From Actinomycetes bacterium (lineage in GTDB: Bacteria; Actinomycetota; Acidimicrobiia; Acidimicrobiales; Bog-793): a stretch of 64,000 nt of DNA. The number at the start of each line of letters is the position of its first letter. Within the stretch, counting starts at the first letter, position 1. This document shows, piece by piece, positions 16,994-28,000 of the stretch. The stretch covers positions 28,720-92,719 of the forward strand of contig JAJZBI010000013.1 in the NCBI GenBank assembly GCA_021798985.1, written 5' to 3'. The notes under the pieces are model-generated. The model was not told the DNA's origin. It made no database searches and worked only from the letters and a program-made list of their open reading frames with translations. The position numbers and the translations under genes are program-made.

Positions 16994-19900
16994 TCAGCGA
17001 TCGAGCATCGCCCCTGAGATCGGGAGCTCGGCGTCGTTCGCGGTCTCAAATGCCGCCCACATCGCGGCGTAGGGGCCGTTGCGGGCGACGAGCTCATCGT
17101 GGCTGCCGCTCTCGGCGACCTCGCCGTGGGCGAGGACGACGATGCGGTCGGCGTCGCGGGCGCTTTGTAGCCGGTGGGCGATCAGCACCGTCGTCCGCCC
17201 GTCGGCGACGGCGTGCATCGCCGCGCTCACCCGCCCCTCGCTCTTGAGGTCGAGGTTCGAGGTCGCCTCGTCGAGGAGCAAGATGGCAGGGTCGACGAGC
17301 TGGGCGCGGGCGAGCGCGATCAGCTGACGCTCGCCGGCCGACAGCGAGCGACCGCGCTCGGCGATCTCGTGGAGGTAACCGCCGGGGAGCTTCGCGATCA
17401 CCTCGTGCGCGCCCACGGCGCGCGCCGCGGCCTCGACGTCGGCGTCGCTCGCGTGCGGCCGGCCGTACGCGATGTTGTCGCGCACGGTGCCGGAGAATAA
17501 GAACGCCTCCTGGGGCACGTAGCCGAGCTGGCTGCGCAGCGCGTGCAGGTCGAGTTCGCGCAGGTCGTGGCCGTCGACGCGGACCGTGCCCTCGTCGGGG
17601 TCATAGAAGCGGGCGAGCAGCTTGACGAGGGTGGACTTGCCCGCGCCGGTCTTGCCGACCAGCGCCACCGTCTCGCCCGGTCGCACCGACAGCGTGATGC
17701 CACGCAGCGCCTCTCCGGTCACCGGCGCGTCGATGCGTGGACCGTCGCGCCGATCGGCGGGCCCGCGTCGCTCCGGCCGGGCGCGTGCGAGCGGCACGGC
17801 GGGGTAGGCGAAGTGCACCGCCTCGAGCTCGATCGCACCGCTCAGACGCTCGGGCACGACGGCGTCGGGGCGCTCGGCGGTCCGCGGCTCGAGGCGCATC
17901 AGCTCACCGATGCGCCCGATCGAGACCCTTGTCTGCTGCCAGGCGTCGAAGACCTGGGAGAGCTGCTGGATCGGGGAGAAGAAGAGGTCGATGTACAAGA
18001 TGAAGGCGATCAGCGCCCCGGGCGCGAGCTGGTGGCTGGCGACGAGGCCTGCGCCGACTCCGAGGACGATGGCGTCGGCGCCCGAGGAGAGGAACTGGAC
18101 GAAGGGGAAGTAGGTGGCGACGAGGCGCTGGGCGCCGACGCGAGCGTCGAGGTAGTCGCGGCCCAGCGCGTGGAAGCGTTCGCGCGTCTCGGCCTCATGC
18201 GTGAACGCCTGCGCCTCGCGCACGCCCGCGAGGCTCTCTTGGAAGTCGGCGTTGACGATGGCGATCCGCTCGCGCGACAGCTCATAGCAGCGCGCCGCCC
18301 GTCGGCGGAAGACCACGGTGGCGAGGGCGAGGGGCAAGACGACGCTCAAGGTGGCGAGGCCGAGCTCGGCGTCGATGACCACGAGGGCGGCGCCGACGCC
18401 GACGAAGGTGACCATCGAGACCAATGCCGACAGGACGCCGTTCTCGATTAGCGACTCGAACTGATCGACGTCGGTGGTCATGCGGGTCATGATCCGCCCG
18501 GTCATCTCTCGCTCGTAGTAGTCGAGGGAGAGGCGTTGGAGCTGCGCCCAGATCCGGATGCGCAGCGAGCACATGATGCGCTGGGCCGTGCGCCCGGTGA
18601 CGAAGGTCTCGGCGATCTCGTCGAGGAGATCGAAGAGCGCGATGGCGAAATAGACCGCTGCCGCCATGAGGACCACGGCGAGCGAGCCGTGCTCCACGCC
18701 GCGGTCGATGCCGACCTTGACGAGCAGCGGCCCGCAGATCGCGGCGATCGCGTCGATCACCACGAGCACCAGGCCGAAGGCGAGCGGCCAGGCGAACGCG
18801 GCGAGTAGGCGGCGCAAGGAGAACCTGGCGTCGGGGGTCGACTCGGCGCGCAAATCGATCGCCGCGACGTCGCGCACGGGTCGCAGCGCTGCCACGCGAC
18901 CGAGCAGCTCGGGCGTCGGCGCGAGGTTGAGCCGCCAGCCGCCGCCCCCACCGCCGAGGCCGGGCCCGAGGCTCGGCCCGGCGCGCCACGCGCTCGGCGC
19001 GCCGCCGCCGCTCGGCGCTCGGCGCCACGCCGACGCCGTCGTCGCGCCGTCGCTCGCCGGCTTGGCCTGTTCCTCCTCGCTCCCCCCGAGCCCAGCGAGC
19101 AGGGTCCGGTAGGCGGCGCTCGTCGCCATCAACTCCTCGTGACTGCCCTCGGCGACGATCCGGCCCGCCTCGAGCACGGCGATCCGATCGGCCAGGCGCA
19201 GCGTGGAGCGGCGATGCGCGATCAGCAGGGTCGTGCGCCCGGCGAGCACATGGCGGAGCGCGTCGTGGATGGCGCCTTCGACGACGGCGTCGATCGCGCT
19301 CGTGGCGTCGTCGAGGACGAGCACGGCGGGGTCCGACAAGATCGCGCGGGCAAGGGCGATCCGCTGGCGCTGACCGCCGGACAAGGTGAGGCCCCGTTCG
19401 CCGACCATGGTGTCGTAGCCCTTGGGGAGCGCGGCGATGAATTCGTGTGCTGCCGCTGCCTTGGCCGCAGCGTGGATCTCGGCGTCGCTCGCGCCCGGTC
19501 GGCCATACGCGATGTTGGCGCGCACCGAGGCAGAGAAGAGGAAGCTGTCCTCAAAGACGAGCCCGATGCTTCGGCGTAAGAAGTCGAGCCGCAGCCCCGA
19601 GAGATCGTGGCCGTCCAGGCGGATCGTCCCGGCGTCGGGCGCATAGAAACGGGCGAGCAGCATCGCGGCGGTCGACTTGCCGCTCGCGCTCGCACCGACG
19701 AGCGCGAGCCGCTCGCCGGGAGCGAGGTGGAGGTCCAAGCCGTCGAGTACGGGGGCGGCACCCTCGCGATAGGAGAAGGCGACCCGGTCGAAGTCGAGCT
19801 CGCCGCGCACCTCGGCGAGCTCGACGGCGCCTGGGCGATCCGCGATCGCCGGGGCGAGGTCGAGGAGCTGGAAGATCCGCTCGACACCGGCGCGGGCCTG

Positions 19901-20836
19901 CTGGCCGATGGTGAGGACCCCGGCGAGCTGGCGCGCGGGCGCGAGCATCTGGGCCAGGTAGGTCGAGAAGGCGAGGAAGGTCCCGAGCGTGATGTCGTGG
20001 TGCAGGGCCATGTCGCCGCCGAGCGCCAACAGCGCCGCCTGACCGATCGTCGGGACCGCCTCGAGCAGGGGCTGGTAGCGCGACTGGAGCCGCACCGCGC
20101 GGAGCTGGGAGCCATAGAGCGCCTGGGCGGCGCGCGCGAGGCGACCGAGCTCGCGGCGTTCCTGGCCGAACGCCTTGACGACGCGCACGCCGTTCACGTC
20201 CTCGTCGACGATCTGGGCGAGGTCGCCCTCTCGCTGCTGGGCGTCCCAGGTCGCTGGGAAGATCCGCCAGCGCATCTTGTAGGAGATGACGAGCAAAGCG
20301 GGCACGACCGCGAGGCTGACCACCGCCAGCTTCGGTGCCAGGGCGCACATCACCGCCAGCGACAGCGCCATCAACAAGACGTTGCCGCTCATGATCGGAA
20401 AGAAGCTCAACAGCCCCTGGACCAAGGTCGAGTCCGAGTTGGCCCGCGCCACGAGCTGGCCGGTCGGCATGCGGGAGAGGTTCTCCGCGTCCATCGCCAG
20501 CAGGTGGTCGTGCATGGCGTTGCGCAGGTCGTATTGGACCGACAATGCGACCCTGCCGCCGCGGTAGCGGCGCAGGTAGGCAAAGCCGAAGGCGGCGAGC
20601 GCCAAGGCAACGAGGGCCACCAGCCAGGCCCAGATCGACGAGGAGGCCGTGACGATGGCGTGGTCGACGATCTGGCGCTCGACCAGGGGGATCATCGCCA
20701 AACAGAGGTTGCCGGCGACGGCGGCTCCGAGCGAGATGAGCACGTCGGCGCGATGGCGCATCATGTAGCCCCACAGCCGGTGCACCCAGCCGCGCTCGTT
20801 GGCCTCGGGGGCCTGCGGCGCGGCGTGCTCGCTCAC
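16994..20836 (-). CDS. Single-chain ABC exporter with two fused TMD-NBD halves (1280 aa)
   Basis: NBD1: LSGGQRQRIALARAILSDPAVLVLDDATSAID; NBD2: LSAGERQLIALARAQLVDPAILLLDEATSNLD; each preceded by an exporter-type TMD. Confidence 0.95.
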   Translation of the reverse strand: MSEHAAPQAPEANERGWVHRLWGYMMRHRADVLISLGAAVAGNLCLAMIPLVERQIVDHAIVTASSSIWAWLVALVALALAAFGFAYLRRYRGGRVALSVQYDLRNAMHDHLLAMDAENLSRMPTGQLVARANSDSTLVQGLLSFFPIMSGNVLLMALSLAVMCALAPKLAVVSLAVVPALLVISYKMRWRIFPATWDAQQREGDLAQIVDEDVNGVRVVKAFGQERRELGRLARAAQALYGSQLRAVRLQSRYQPLLEAVPTIGQAALLALGGDMALHHDITLGTFLAFSTYLAQMLAPARQLAGVLTIGQQARAGVERIFQLLDLAPAIADRPGAVELAEVRGELDFDRVAFSYREGAAPVLDGLDLHLAPGERLALVGASASGKSTAAMLLARFYAPDAGTIRLDGHDLSGLRLDFLRRSIGLVFEDSFLFSASVRANIAYGRPGASDAEIHAAAKAAAAHEFIAALPKGYDTMVGERGLTLSGGQRQRIALARAILSDPAVLVLDDATSAIDAVVEGAIHDALRHVLAGRTTLLIAHRRSTLRLADRIAVLEAGRIVAEGSHEELMATSAAYRTLLAGLGGSEEEQAKPASDGATTASAWRRAPSGGGAPSAWRAGPSLGPGLGGGGGGWRLNLAPTPELLGRVAALRPVRDVAAIDLRAESTPDARFSLRRLLAAFAWPLAFGLVLVVIDAIAAICGPLLVKVGIDRGVEHGSLAVVLMAAAVYFAIALFDLLDEIAETFVTGRTAQRIMCSLRIRIWAQLQRLSLDYYEREMTGRIMTRMTTDVDQFESLIENGVLSALVSMVTFVGVGAALVVIDAELGLATLSVVLPLALATVVFRRRAARCYELSRERIAIVNADFQESLAGVREAQAFTHEAETRERFHALGRDYLDARVGAQRLVATYFPFVQFLSSGADAIVLGVGAGLVASHQLAPGALIAFILYIDLFFSPIQQLSQVFDAWQQTRVSIGRIGELMRLEPRTAERPDAVVPERLSGAIELEAVHFAYPAVPLARARPERRGPADRRDGPRIDAPVTGEALRGITLSVRPGETVALVGKTGAGKSTLVKLLARFYDPDEGTVRVDGHDLRELDLHALRSQLGYVPQEAFLFSGTVRDNIAYGRPHASDADVEAAARAVGAHEVIAKLPGGYLHEIAERGRSLSAGERQLIALARAQLVDPAILLLDEATSNLDLKSEGRVSAAMHAVADGRTTVLIAHRLQSARDADRIVVLAHGEVAESGSHDELVARNGPYAAMWAAFETANDAELPISGAMLDR

Positions 20837-21315
20837 TGCTCGCTGCCCAGGCGCTCGCCGGCGAGCGCTTCGATCGCCCGGTCCATCGCCGCGAGCGCCG
20901 CGATCAGCGCGTCGCCGGCGCCGCTCTTGCCGGCGATCGCTGCCAGCTTGGCCAGCATCTCCTCCTCAGCGGCCTGCAGCACGGCGCGACCTCGCTCGGT
21001 CAGGTCGAGCGCGGCGGCTCGCTGATCACCGGCGACGCTGTGGCGCTCGAGCAGCCCGCGTTCGCACAGGGTCTCGACCAGCGTGCTCACCGCCGGCTTG
21101 CCGAGCGCCAGGCGACGAGCGATGCGGGAGGCCTGCTCGGCACCATCGGCGATCGCCGCCAGCACCCGGTACTGGGCGAGGCTCAGCTCGCCGCAGCTGC
21201 GCTCGAGCATGCGGGCGCTGCGCGTGAGGGCGCGCAGGGCACCGAGCGCGGGGTCGTCGTGGCGCGCGGCCGCCGCCGGAGCATTCATGAGGGCGGGCGT
21301 CGGGGGAACGGCCAC
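20833..21315 (-). CDS. MarR-family transcriptional regulator
   Basis: ELSLAQYRVLAAIADGAEQASRIARRLALGKPAVSTLVETLCERGLLERHSVAGDQRAAALDLTERGRAVL; stop overlaps the exporter start. Confidence 0.92.
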   Translation of the reverse strand: MAVPPTPALMNAPAAAARHDDPALGALRALTRSARMLERSCGELSLAQYRVLAAIADGAEQASRIARRLALGKPAVSTLVETLCERGLLERHSVAGDQRAAALDLTERGRAVLQAAEEEMLAKLAAIAGKSGAGDALIAALAAMDRAIEALAGERLGSEQ

Positions 21316-21325
21316 CCCGAGGAGC

Positions 21326-21362
21326 CTAGCAAGATAGTTCGTTCGTCGAACTATCTTGCTAG
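21326..21362. promoter_or_regulatory. 37-bp palindrome (16-bp perfect arms, 5-nt centre) upstream of marR
   Basis: CTAGCAAGATAGTTCG (21326-21341) TTCGT CGAACTATCTTGCTAG (21347-21362); AT-rich relative to its surroundings; 11 bp from the marR start. Confidence 0.85.
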
Positions 21363-21390
21363 TCGAGGGCCGGTGCGTCCGCCCGAGTGC

Positions 21391-23652
21391 TCAGCAGGCG
21401 TAGTCGGGATCGATCCCATACGGCGAGGGCAGGACCCCGGGGGTCTCTTGGAGCAGCCAGGGAACGCCCCCAGCGAACAGGTCGGTCTTCTTCGAGCCCT
21501 GATAGTGGGCGGTGCCGGCGCACCAGCGGGCAAGGATCGTGGTGCTCGGCAGACCGCGCTCGTGATAGGGGGGCTTGGTCCAGGGGACGCCGGCGATCCA
21601 CAGCGGCACCCGCTTGCCGGCCGGGACGTAGTCACCGGCGATGGCGGAGTACTGCAGGCTCGAGGAGTAGATCCCGACGGTGATCTTCTGGGCGCGCAGG
21701 GCGTCGATGGCCCCTTGGATCGTGCGGTCGTTGAGCTTGCGGTTCGCCGACCAGTACCGTCCGGCGGCGAAGTCCGCGTACTCGCCCGGTGAGAGCGCGG
21801 CGTTCTCGACGTCGATCCACCAAAGCGATGAGCGCGTCCCCTTCGCGTTCGCGTAGGCGAGGGCGTTGCGGGCGCCGTTGTAGCCGTAGTTGTAGGCCCG
21901 GCAGGAGGCTTGGCGATCCCGTGGCCGCGCCGCACAGCGTCCGGCCGGTCCGGTTGCCGCCTGGCGGCGCGACGCTGCGCTGTTGGTCGGGGCGTTCACG
22001 AACAGGTACAGGCTCGGCGGGTCGCCCTTGGCGGCCGCCCGGTTCGCCCAGCTGGTCTCGGCGGCGAGGCAGGAGTTCAGCGAGCTGTCGAGCCAGCCGG
22101 CGACCTGCAGCACGCTGAGGCCGAGCCGGGCCGGCAGGCCGGCCTGGGTCCGCGCCGGCGCGTGCCGGTTGCACTGGAAGTTGCTGATGTCGTAGCCGAT
22201 GGCGCCGTGCGCGTAGGGGTCGCCCTTCAGCGGCTTGAGGGGTGGGAGTGCCGGCGGTGGCGGCGAGGCCGACACGCCAGTGGTCGCCCTGGCGGCCGTC
22301 GCCACCAAGGCGACCACCCCGTGGCCCGCGCTCGCGGTGACATGGCCGAGCGAACCGTGGCTCACGGCCTGGCCGTAGCCATAGACCTGGCCCGTGTCGG
22401 TGACGACCCAGTACCCGGCGCCGTCGCGGGTCGCGGCGATCCCGACGACGGGCTGATGGCCGGCCGCGTGCGCCGGGGAGCCGTAGAAGGGGGCGTCTCC
22501 GAACTGGCGAACGGCGCCGTCGGCGTACGCGATCCAATAACCGCCGCCGTCCGCGGTCGCGGCAAGCCCGACCGCCGGTGAGCCACCGGGCCCGTGCCCC
22601 GAGCCAATGGCGCGCGCGTCGCCGTAGGGGTAGACGGTCCCGGTGCTCGTGAAGACCCAGTAGCCGTTGCCGTCCGGGGTCGGCACGATGCCGGCGACGT
22701 TGTCGCTGGTCACCTGGTGCACGGGCGAGCCGCAAAACGGTGCGTCCCCGAGGTGCACGACGCTGCCGCGATCGGTCACCGCCAAGAGCCCGCCCCCGTC
22801 GGGCGTTGCCGCCAGGGCGACGAAGGAGCCGACGTGGCGTTCCTCATACGGCGTGCCGTAGTGGACCGCGAAGCCGTACGCGAAGAGGTGGCCGTCCGCG
22901 CTGAGCAGCCAGTAGCCATTTCCGCCCGGGGTCGCTGCGGCGCCGATGATCCGTGACGACCCGGCCTTCGCCGGGAGCGAGCCGTAGTTGCGCGCCCCGC
23001 CGTAGCTGTAGACGGCACCGTTCGCGGTGATGAGGTCATAGGCGTTGGTCGCCGAGCTTGGCGCCACGCCCGTGGAGATCGATGCGGGGGCCGTCGTGCT
23101 TGTCGAGCTCGACCCATTTCCGCTCGTTCCCGCCACGCTCGTGCTGGGCGGCGGCGCCAGCGTTTGGACGGTCGCCGGCAGCGTGGTGGTCGTCGTCGAG
23201 GTTGACCCGGTGCCACTCGTCCCTACGGCGCCACTCGTCCCTGCTGTTCCGCTCGTCCCTGCCGTGCCGCTCGTTCCTGGGATGCCGCTCGACCCTGCCA
23301 GCGTCGTCGTGGTCGCAGCGCCTTGTTCCTCGGTTCCATAACGGGTCGAGCTTCCTGAAGTGCCTGAAGATCCGCTGAACCCCGACGTGCCCGCGGCTCC
23401 AGAGGTCCCCGACGTGCCAGAGGTCCCCGACGTGCCAGAGGTCCCCGACGTGCCAGAGGTCCCGCTCGTCCCGGATGCCAAGACGCAGCCATAGCTTGCG
23501 CCCAGGTGCGCGGCACTGGCAGGGCGCCGCGAGGTCGCACCGGCGCGCCCGGGGGCGGCAAGGATCGCCGGTGCGACCGCAGCAAGGGATGCCGTCACGG
23601 TGATGCGGTGCATCCAGCCGCGGCGGTGGTCACTGCTTGGGGCGTGGTTCAT
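21391..23652 (-). CDS. Secreted protein: signal peptide, GTS-rich low-complexity linker, GYW/YGS propeller-like repeats, C-terminal DUF1906-like (glycoside-hydrolase-like) domain
   Basis: [39 protein letters not shown]; (GTS)n; repeats such as [23 protein letters not shown]-term [17 protein letters not shown]...[19 protein letters not shown]...[15 protein letters not shown]. Confidence 0.8.
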   Translation of the reverse strand: MNHAPSSDHRRGWMHRITVTASLAAVAPAILAAPGRAGATSRRPASAAHLGASYGCVLASGTSGTSGTSGTSGTSGTSGTSGTSGAAGTSGFSGSSGTSGSSTRYGTEEQGAATTTTLAGSSGIPGTSGTAGTSGTAGTSGAVGTSGTGSTSTTTTTLPATVQTLAPPPSTSVAGTSGNGSSSTSTTAPASISTGVAPSSATNAYDLITANGAVYSYGGARNYGSLPAKAGSSRIIGAAATPGGNGYWLLSADGHLFAYGFAVHYGTPYEERHVGSFVALAATPDGGGLLAVTDRGSVVHLGDAPFCGSPVHQVTSDNVAGIVPTPDGNGYWVFTSTGTVYPYGDARAIGSGHGPGGSPAVGLAATADGGGYWIAYADGAVRQFGDAPFYGSPAHAAGHQPVVGIAATRDGAGYWVVTDTGQVYGYGQAVSHGSLGHVTASAGHGVVALVATAARATTGVSASPPPPALPPLKPLKGDPYAHGAIGYDISNFQCNRHAPARTQAGLPARLGLSVLQVAGWLDSSLNSCLAAETSWANRAAAKGDPPSLYLFVNAPTNSAASRRQAATGPAGRCAARPRDRQASCRAYNYGYNGARNALAYANAKGTRSSLWWIDVENAALSPGEYADFAAGRYWSANRKLNDRTIQGAIDALRAQKITVGIYSSSLQYSAIAGDYVPAGKRVPLWIAGVPWTKPPYHERGLPSTTILARWCAGTAHYQGSKKTDLFAGGVPWLLQETPGVLPSPYGIDPDYAC
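23401..23463. repeat. In-frame 18-bp tandem repeat (unit AGAGGTCCCCGACGTGCC, ~3.5 copies)
   Basis: Units at 23401-23418, 23419-23436, 23437-23454 and half unit 23455-23463; encodes GTSGTS on the minus strand. Confidence 0.9.
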
Positions 23653-23960
23653 CAACGTCTCTGTACTGGGTCGCAATTCGGCCGCGTTCGCGGCCCGTAC
23701 TGGGCGCGTGCTGACGCGCCAGGGGCGGCGGGAACCGCTGAATTCTTGACAAAACCCGCCATTTGTTGGCGCTGTGGCCGCACCCACCCTCGCGCGTGGT
23801 GCGCCCCCTGGCGAGGGCCTCTGCGCGCCCCTAACAGAGTGCTAACGCCGGAAGGGAAACTCCGATTGAGTGCCTTCGCACGATCGCAACACTGCGGACG
23901 ATTCGGGGTGGCGTCGGTCCGCTTTGGCGGGCTCGGCGACGTCGGAGCTACAACCGCACC

Positions 23961-24932
23961 ATGTTGCGGATCGCAGTGCTCGATGACTACCAGCAAGTAG
24001 CGGGCCAGCTGGCGGACTGGCGACGCCTTGGCGGGTCGGCCGAGGTCGTCTTCTTCCACGAGCCGATCGCCGCATCGAGCCTCGTCGCCACGTTGCGGGA
24101 TTTCGATGCGCTCGTCGTGATGCGCGAGCGCACGGCATTTCCAAGGGCGGTGCTCAACGACCTCGATCGCCTTCGCCTGCTCGTGACAACCGGGATGCGC
24201 AACGCCGCGGTAGACGTGACCTACCTTCGAGACAAGGGGGTCGTCGTCTCGGGCACGAACGGATCCTCGACACCGGCGCTTCCTGGTCTTCCGAGCCCGG
24301 TCGAGGTGGCCTTCGCGCTCGTCTTGGCGACCACCAAGCGCGTGGTGCTCGAGGACCAAGCGCTGCGCGACGGCCGCTGGCAGCTCGGCCTCCCCGGGCG
24401 GCTCGGCGGCGCCACCCTCGGGCTCGCCGGCCTCGGTCGCCTCGGATCGGCGATGGTCGCGCCAGCGCGAGCCTTTGGCATGGAGGTGATCGCCTGGAGC
24501 GAGCACCTCGACGTGGCGCGCGCCGAGGAGCTCGGCGTGGAGCCGGTGGCCAAGGCGGCCCTGTGCGAGCGCTCCGACGTCCTGTCGATCCACTTGGTCC
24601 TCAGTGACCGCACGCGAGGGCTCTTTGGTGCTGCCGAGCTCGCCGCCATGAAGCCGAGCGCCGTGTTGGTCAACACCTCGCGCGGACCGATCGTCGAGGA
24701 GGCTGCCCTGGTCGAGGCGCTCCGACGCAAGGTGATCGCCGGCGCCGGCCTCGACGTCTATGACACCGAGCCGCTTCCGGCCGATCACCCCTTGCTCGAG
24801 CTCGACAACGTCGTCTTGCTCCCGCACCTTGGTTACGTGAGCGAGCAGGACCTGGGCGTGATGTACCAGGAAGCCATCGAGGACATCCTCGCCTACCTGG
24901 CAGGATCGCCGATCCGCCAGCTCGGCATTTAG
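23961..24932 (+). CDS. D-2-hydroxyacid dehydrogenase family protein
   Basis: GATLGLAGLGRLGSAMVAPARAFGMEVIAWSEHL Rossmann motif; DVLSIHLVLSDRTRGLFGAAELAAMKPSAVLVNTSRGPIVEEAALVEALR; VVLLPHLGYVSEQ. Confidence 0.92.
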   Translation: MLRIAVLDDYQQVAGQLADWRRLGGSAEVVFFHEPIAASSLVATLRDFDALVVMRERTAFPRAVLNDLDRLRLLVTTGMRNAAVDVTYLRDKGVVVSGTNGSSTPALPGLPSPVEVAFALVLATTKRVVLEDQALRDGRWQLGLPGRLGGATLGLAGLGRLGSAMVAPARAFGMEVIAWSEHLDVARAEELGVEPVAKAALCERSDVLSIHLVLSDRTRGLFGAAELAAMKPSAVLVNTSRGPIVEEAALVEALRRKVIAGAGLDVYDTEPLPADHPLLELDNVVLLPHLGYVSEQDLGVMYQEAIEDILAYLAGSPIRQLGI

Positions 24933-25007
24933 CAGCCACGCGGCACGCCAACTTCGACCACGGCTGGGGGACTGAAGGACCCGGGCCGTTGTGCCGATAG
25001 CTGCGCC

Positions 25008-28000
25008 ATGACGATTGCACGGTCCGCGCGCATTGCCACCTTCTCGAGCTGCTTGCTGCGGCGCCTCACGGCGTTCGCCGTGATCGCCCTGGCGGCCAGC
25101 TCGCTCTTTGCCGTCGTCCCGCTCGCCGCACCAGCGGCCTCGGCGTCGACCGGGACCCCTCCGGTGATGGTGCCGGCGGCCTGGGCCAACGGCCAGCCGG
25201 TGAGCCCGCCGACCGGGGCGAGCACCTCGGCGGAGCTCAGCCTGGACGCGCTGAGCTGCTACTCGAGCGGCAACTGCAGCGCCGTTGGCACCTACCAGGA
25301 CGCCTCGGGCTCGACACAGGGCATGCTCGTTACCGAGACCTCGGGCAGCTGGGGGCAGGCGACGGCCATGTCCCCGCCGCAGAACGCCGCCGGCCAGCCG
25401 CACATCGCGCTGTCGGGGATCTCGTGCGCGAACGCCGTCGACTGCACCGCCGTCGGCAGCTACCAGGCGGCGACGGGCCAGCAGCAGGCCTTCGGGACCA
25501 CCGAGTCGAACGGCAACTGGGCGCTGCCGAGCGCGGTGGGCGCGCCGAACGGCGCGGCGACCGATCCGCAAGCCGCGCTGGATGCCGTCTCGTGCACCAA
25601 CGCCGGGATCTGCACCGCGGTCGGCACCTACACCGATACCTCGGGCGCGACCCAGGCGATGGTCACCTCGACGACCAGTGGCAAGTTCCCGAGCGCCACT
25701 ACGCTCAGCCTGCCGAGTGGGGCCGCGACCAACCCGCAGGTGACGATCGGCTCGGTGTCGTGCTCCACGAGCACCTCGTGCACCGCGGTCGGCACCTACC
25801 TCGACAGCTCGAACGACCGCCAGGCAATGGAGATCACCGAGACCGGCGGCACCTGGGGCACGGCCGTCGAGCTCAGCCTGCCGGCAGACGCCGCGACCAA
25901 CCCCAACGCCAACCTGGACTCGGTGTCCTGCGTCGCCAACACGGACTGCACCGCGTTCGGTTCCTATGTGACGACCTCGGGCAACACCGAGGCGATGGCG
26001 GCCGTCGACCTCGGCGGCACCTGGGCCCAGGCGATTGCGATCGCCGCGCCGGCGAACGCCTACCCCGACCCGAACGCCGTGCTCACTGCGGGATCGTGCA
26101 CCGCGACGAATGGCTGCACCGCCGTCGGCAGCTACACCGACACCAACGCGACGACCCAGGCGATGGTGGTCGTCGAGGCCGGCGGGATCTGGTCGCAAGC
26201 GGGAGTGCTGGCGGCGCCGAGCGCCTCGAGTCTCAATCCCAACAGCACGCTCGCCGCCATCGACTGTCCGAGCCCGGCGAGCTGCAGCGCTGTCGGTGGC
26301 TACGACGCGACCTCGGGGGGGCCGAGCGCGCAGACCCTGGATGAGGTCACCAGCCCGACGTTCACGGTGGGCACGACCTCGACCTACTCGGTGATCAGCG
26401 TCGGGAGCTCCACGCCGGCGCTCACCGAGGCCGGAACCTTGCCGGCGGGCCTCACGTTCCAGGACCAAGGTGACGGAATCGCCACCTTGTCGGGTGACCC
26501 GAAGCTCGCCGGCACCGGCTTAAGCTCGGTGACCATCACCGCGAGCAGTCCGGCCGGGCAGGTGAGTGGGCAGTTCTCGCTGCTGGTCGATGCCGCTCCG
26601 GCGATCACGAGCCCCGCCGCGACGACCTTTGCCACCCAGACCGACGGCAGCTTTACCTTCACGGCGAGCGGCTACCCCGCGGCGACCTTCGCCGAGACCG
26701 GGACACTGCCGGCCGGGGTGACGCTGTCGTCTGCGGGGGTACTTGCGGGGAGCCCGAACGCCGGGACGGGGGGGAGCTATCCGATCCAGGTGACCGCCAC
26801 CAACAGCGTTGGCGCCTCGGCGAGCCAGTCCTTCACCTTGACGGTGAACCAGGGCGCCCAGCAGATCACGAGCGCGGTCTCGGCCACCTTCACCGTCGGG
26901 ACCCCAGGCACCTTCACCTTCACCTCGGTCGGGGGGAACCCGACGCCCTCCTTCTCGCTGAGCGGCGCATTGCCGACCGGCGTCTCGCTCTCGCCGAGCG
27001 GCGTCTTGTCCGGTGTGCCGGCTGCGGGCACCGGCGGGGCCTACCCGCTCGTCGTCTCGGCGTCCAATGGCATCGGGACGCCGGCGACCCAGGACTTCAC
27101 CTTGCTCGTCGACGAGGCCCCGTCGCTGACCAACGGCAACAGCGTGACCTTCACGGCGGGTCACGCCGCCCAGTTCAACCTGGCGGCTTCGGGCTATCCG
27201 GCGCCCACCTACAGCGAGAGCGGCGCGCTTCCCTCGGGCATGAGCTTCGTGAACGGCGTGCTCACCGGCACCCCGGCGCCGGCCGCGGGCGCGGCGGGCG
27301 GGACCGGGGCGACGAACGCGGCGAGTAGCGGGGCGTCGACGACGAGCTATCCGATCACCTTCACGGTGAAGAACAGCGCCGGCTCGTCGGTCCAGAGCTT
27401 CCTGCTCACCGTCAATCAGGCACCGAACTTCACCAGCACGAACAACGCCACCTTCGCGGTCGGACAGGCCAATGCCATCGACCTCACGGCGAGCGGCTTG
27501 CCGGCGCCGAGCTTCAGCGAGCAGGGCGCGCTGCCGCCGGGCGTCACGCTGTCATCGAGCGGCGTGCTCTCGGGCGTGCCGGCACCGGGCAGCGGCGGCC
27601 AGTACGTGGTCACGGTGATCGCCAAGAACGGCGTTGGCTCGCCGGCGAGCCAGATCTACACCCTCGACATCGACGAGGCGCCGAAGATCACGAGCGCCGA
27701 CAAGACGACCTTCGTCATCGGCTACATCGACAACTTTCGGGTGCACGCGAGCGGCTTTCCGGTCTCGAGCTTCACCGAGTCCGGCACCTTGCCGGCCGGG
27801 GTGATCTTCGTCAACGGAAAGTTCACCGGCGTGCCGACCGGCGCCGCCCCGGTGAGCACCTCGACCGCCACGACCGGGGGAGCGCCCACGACGACCCAGC
27901 CCGCGACCAGTACCACGGGGTCGAGCGCGGCCAAGCCGGCGCCGGTGCCGATCCGCTACCCGATCACGATCACGGCGTCGAACGGCATCGGCCGGCCCTC

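Noticed and set aside
23401-23463. Possible CRISPR-like array
   Set aside because: 18-bp contiguous units with no spacers, in frame within a low-complexity GTS-coding linker.
23652-26468. 938-aa minus-strand ORF
   Set aside because: Antisense to the D-2-hydroxyacid dehydrogenase and the start of the He_PIG-like protein; Arg/Gly-rich composition.
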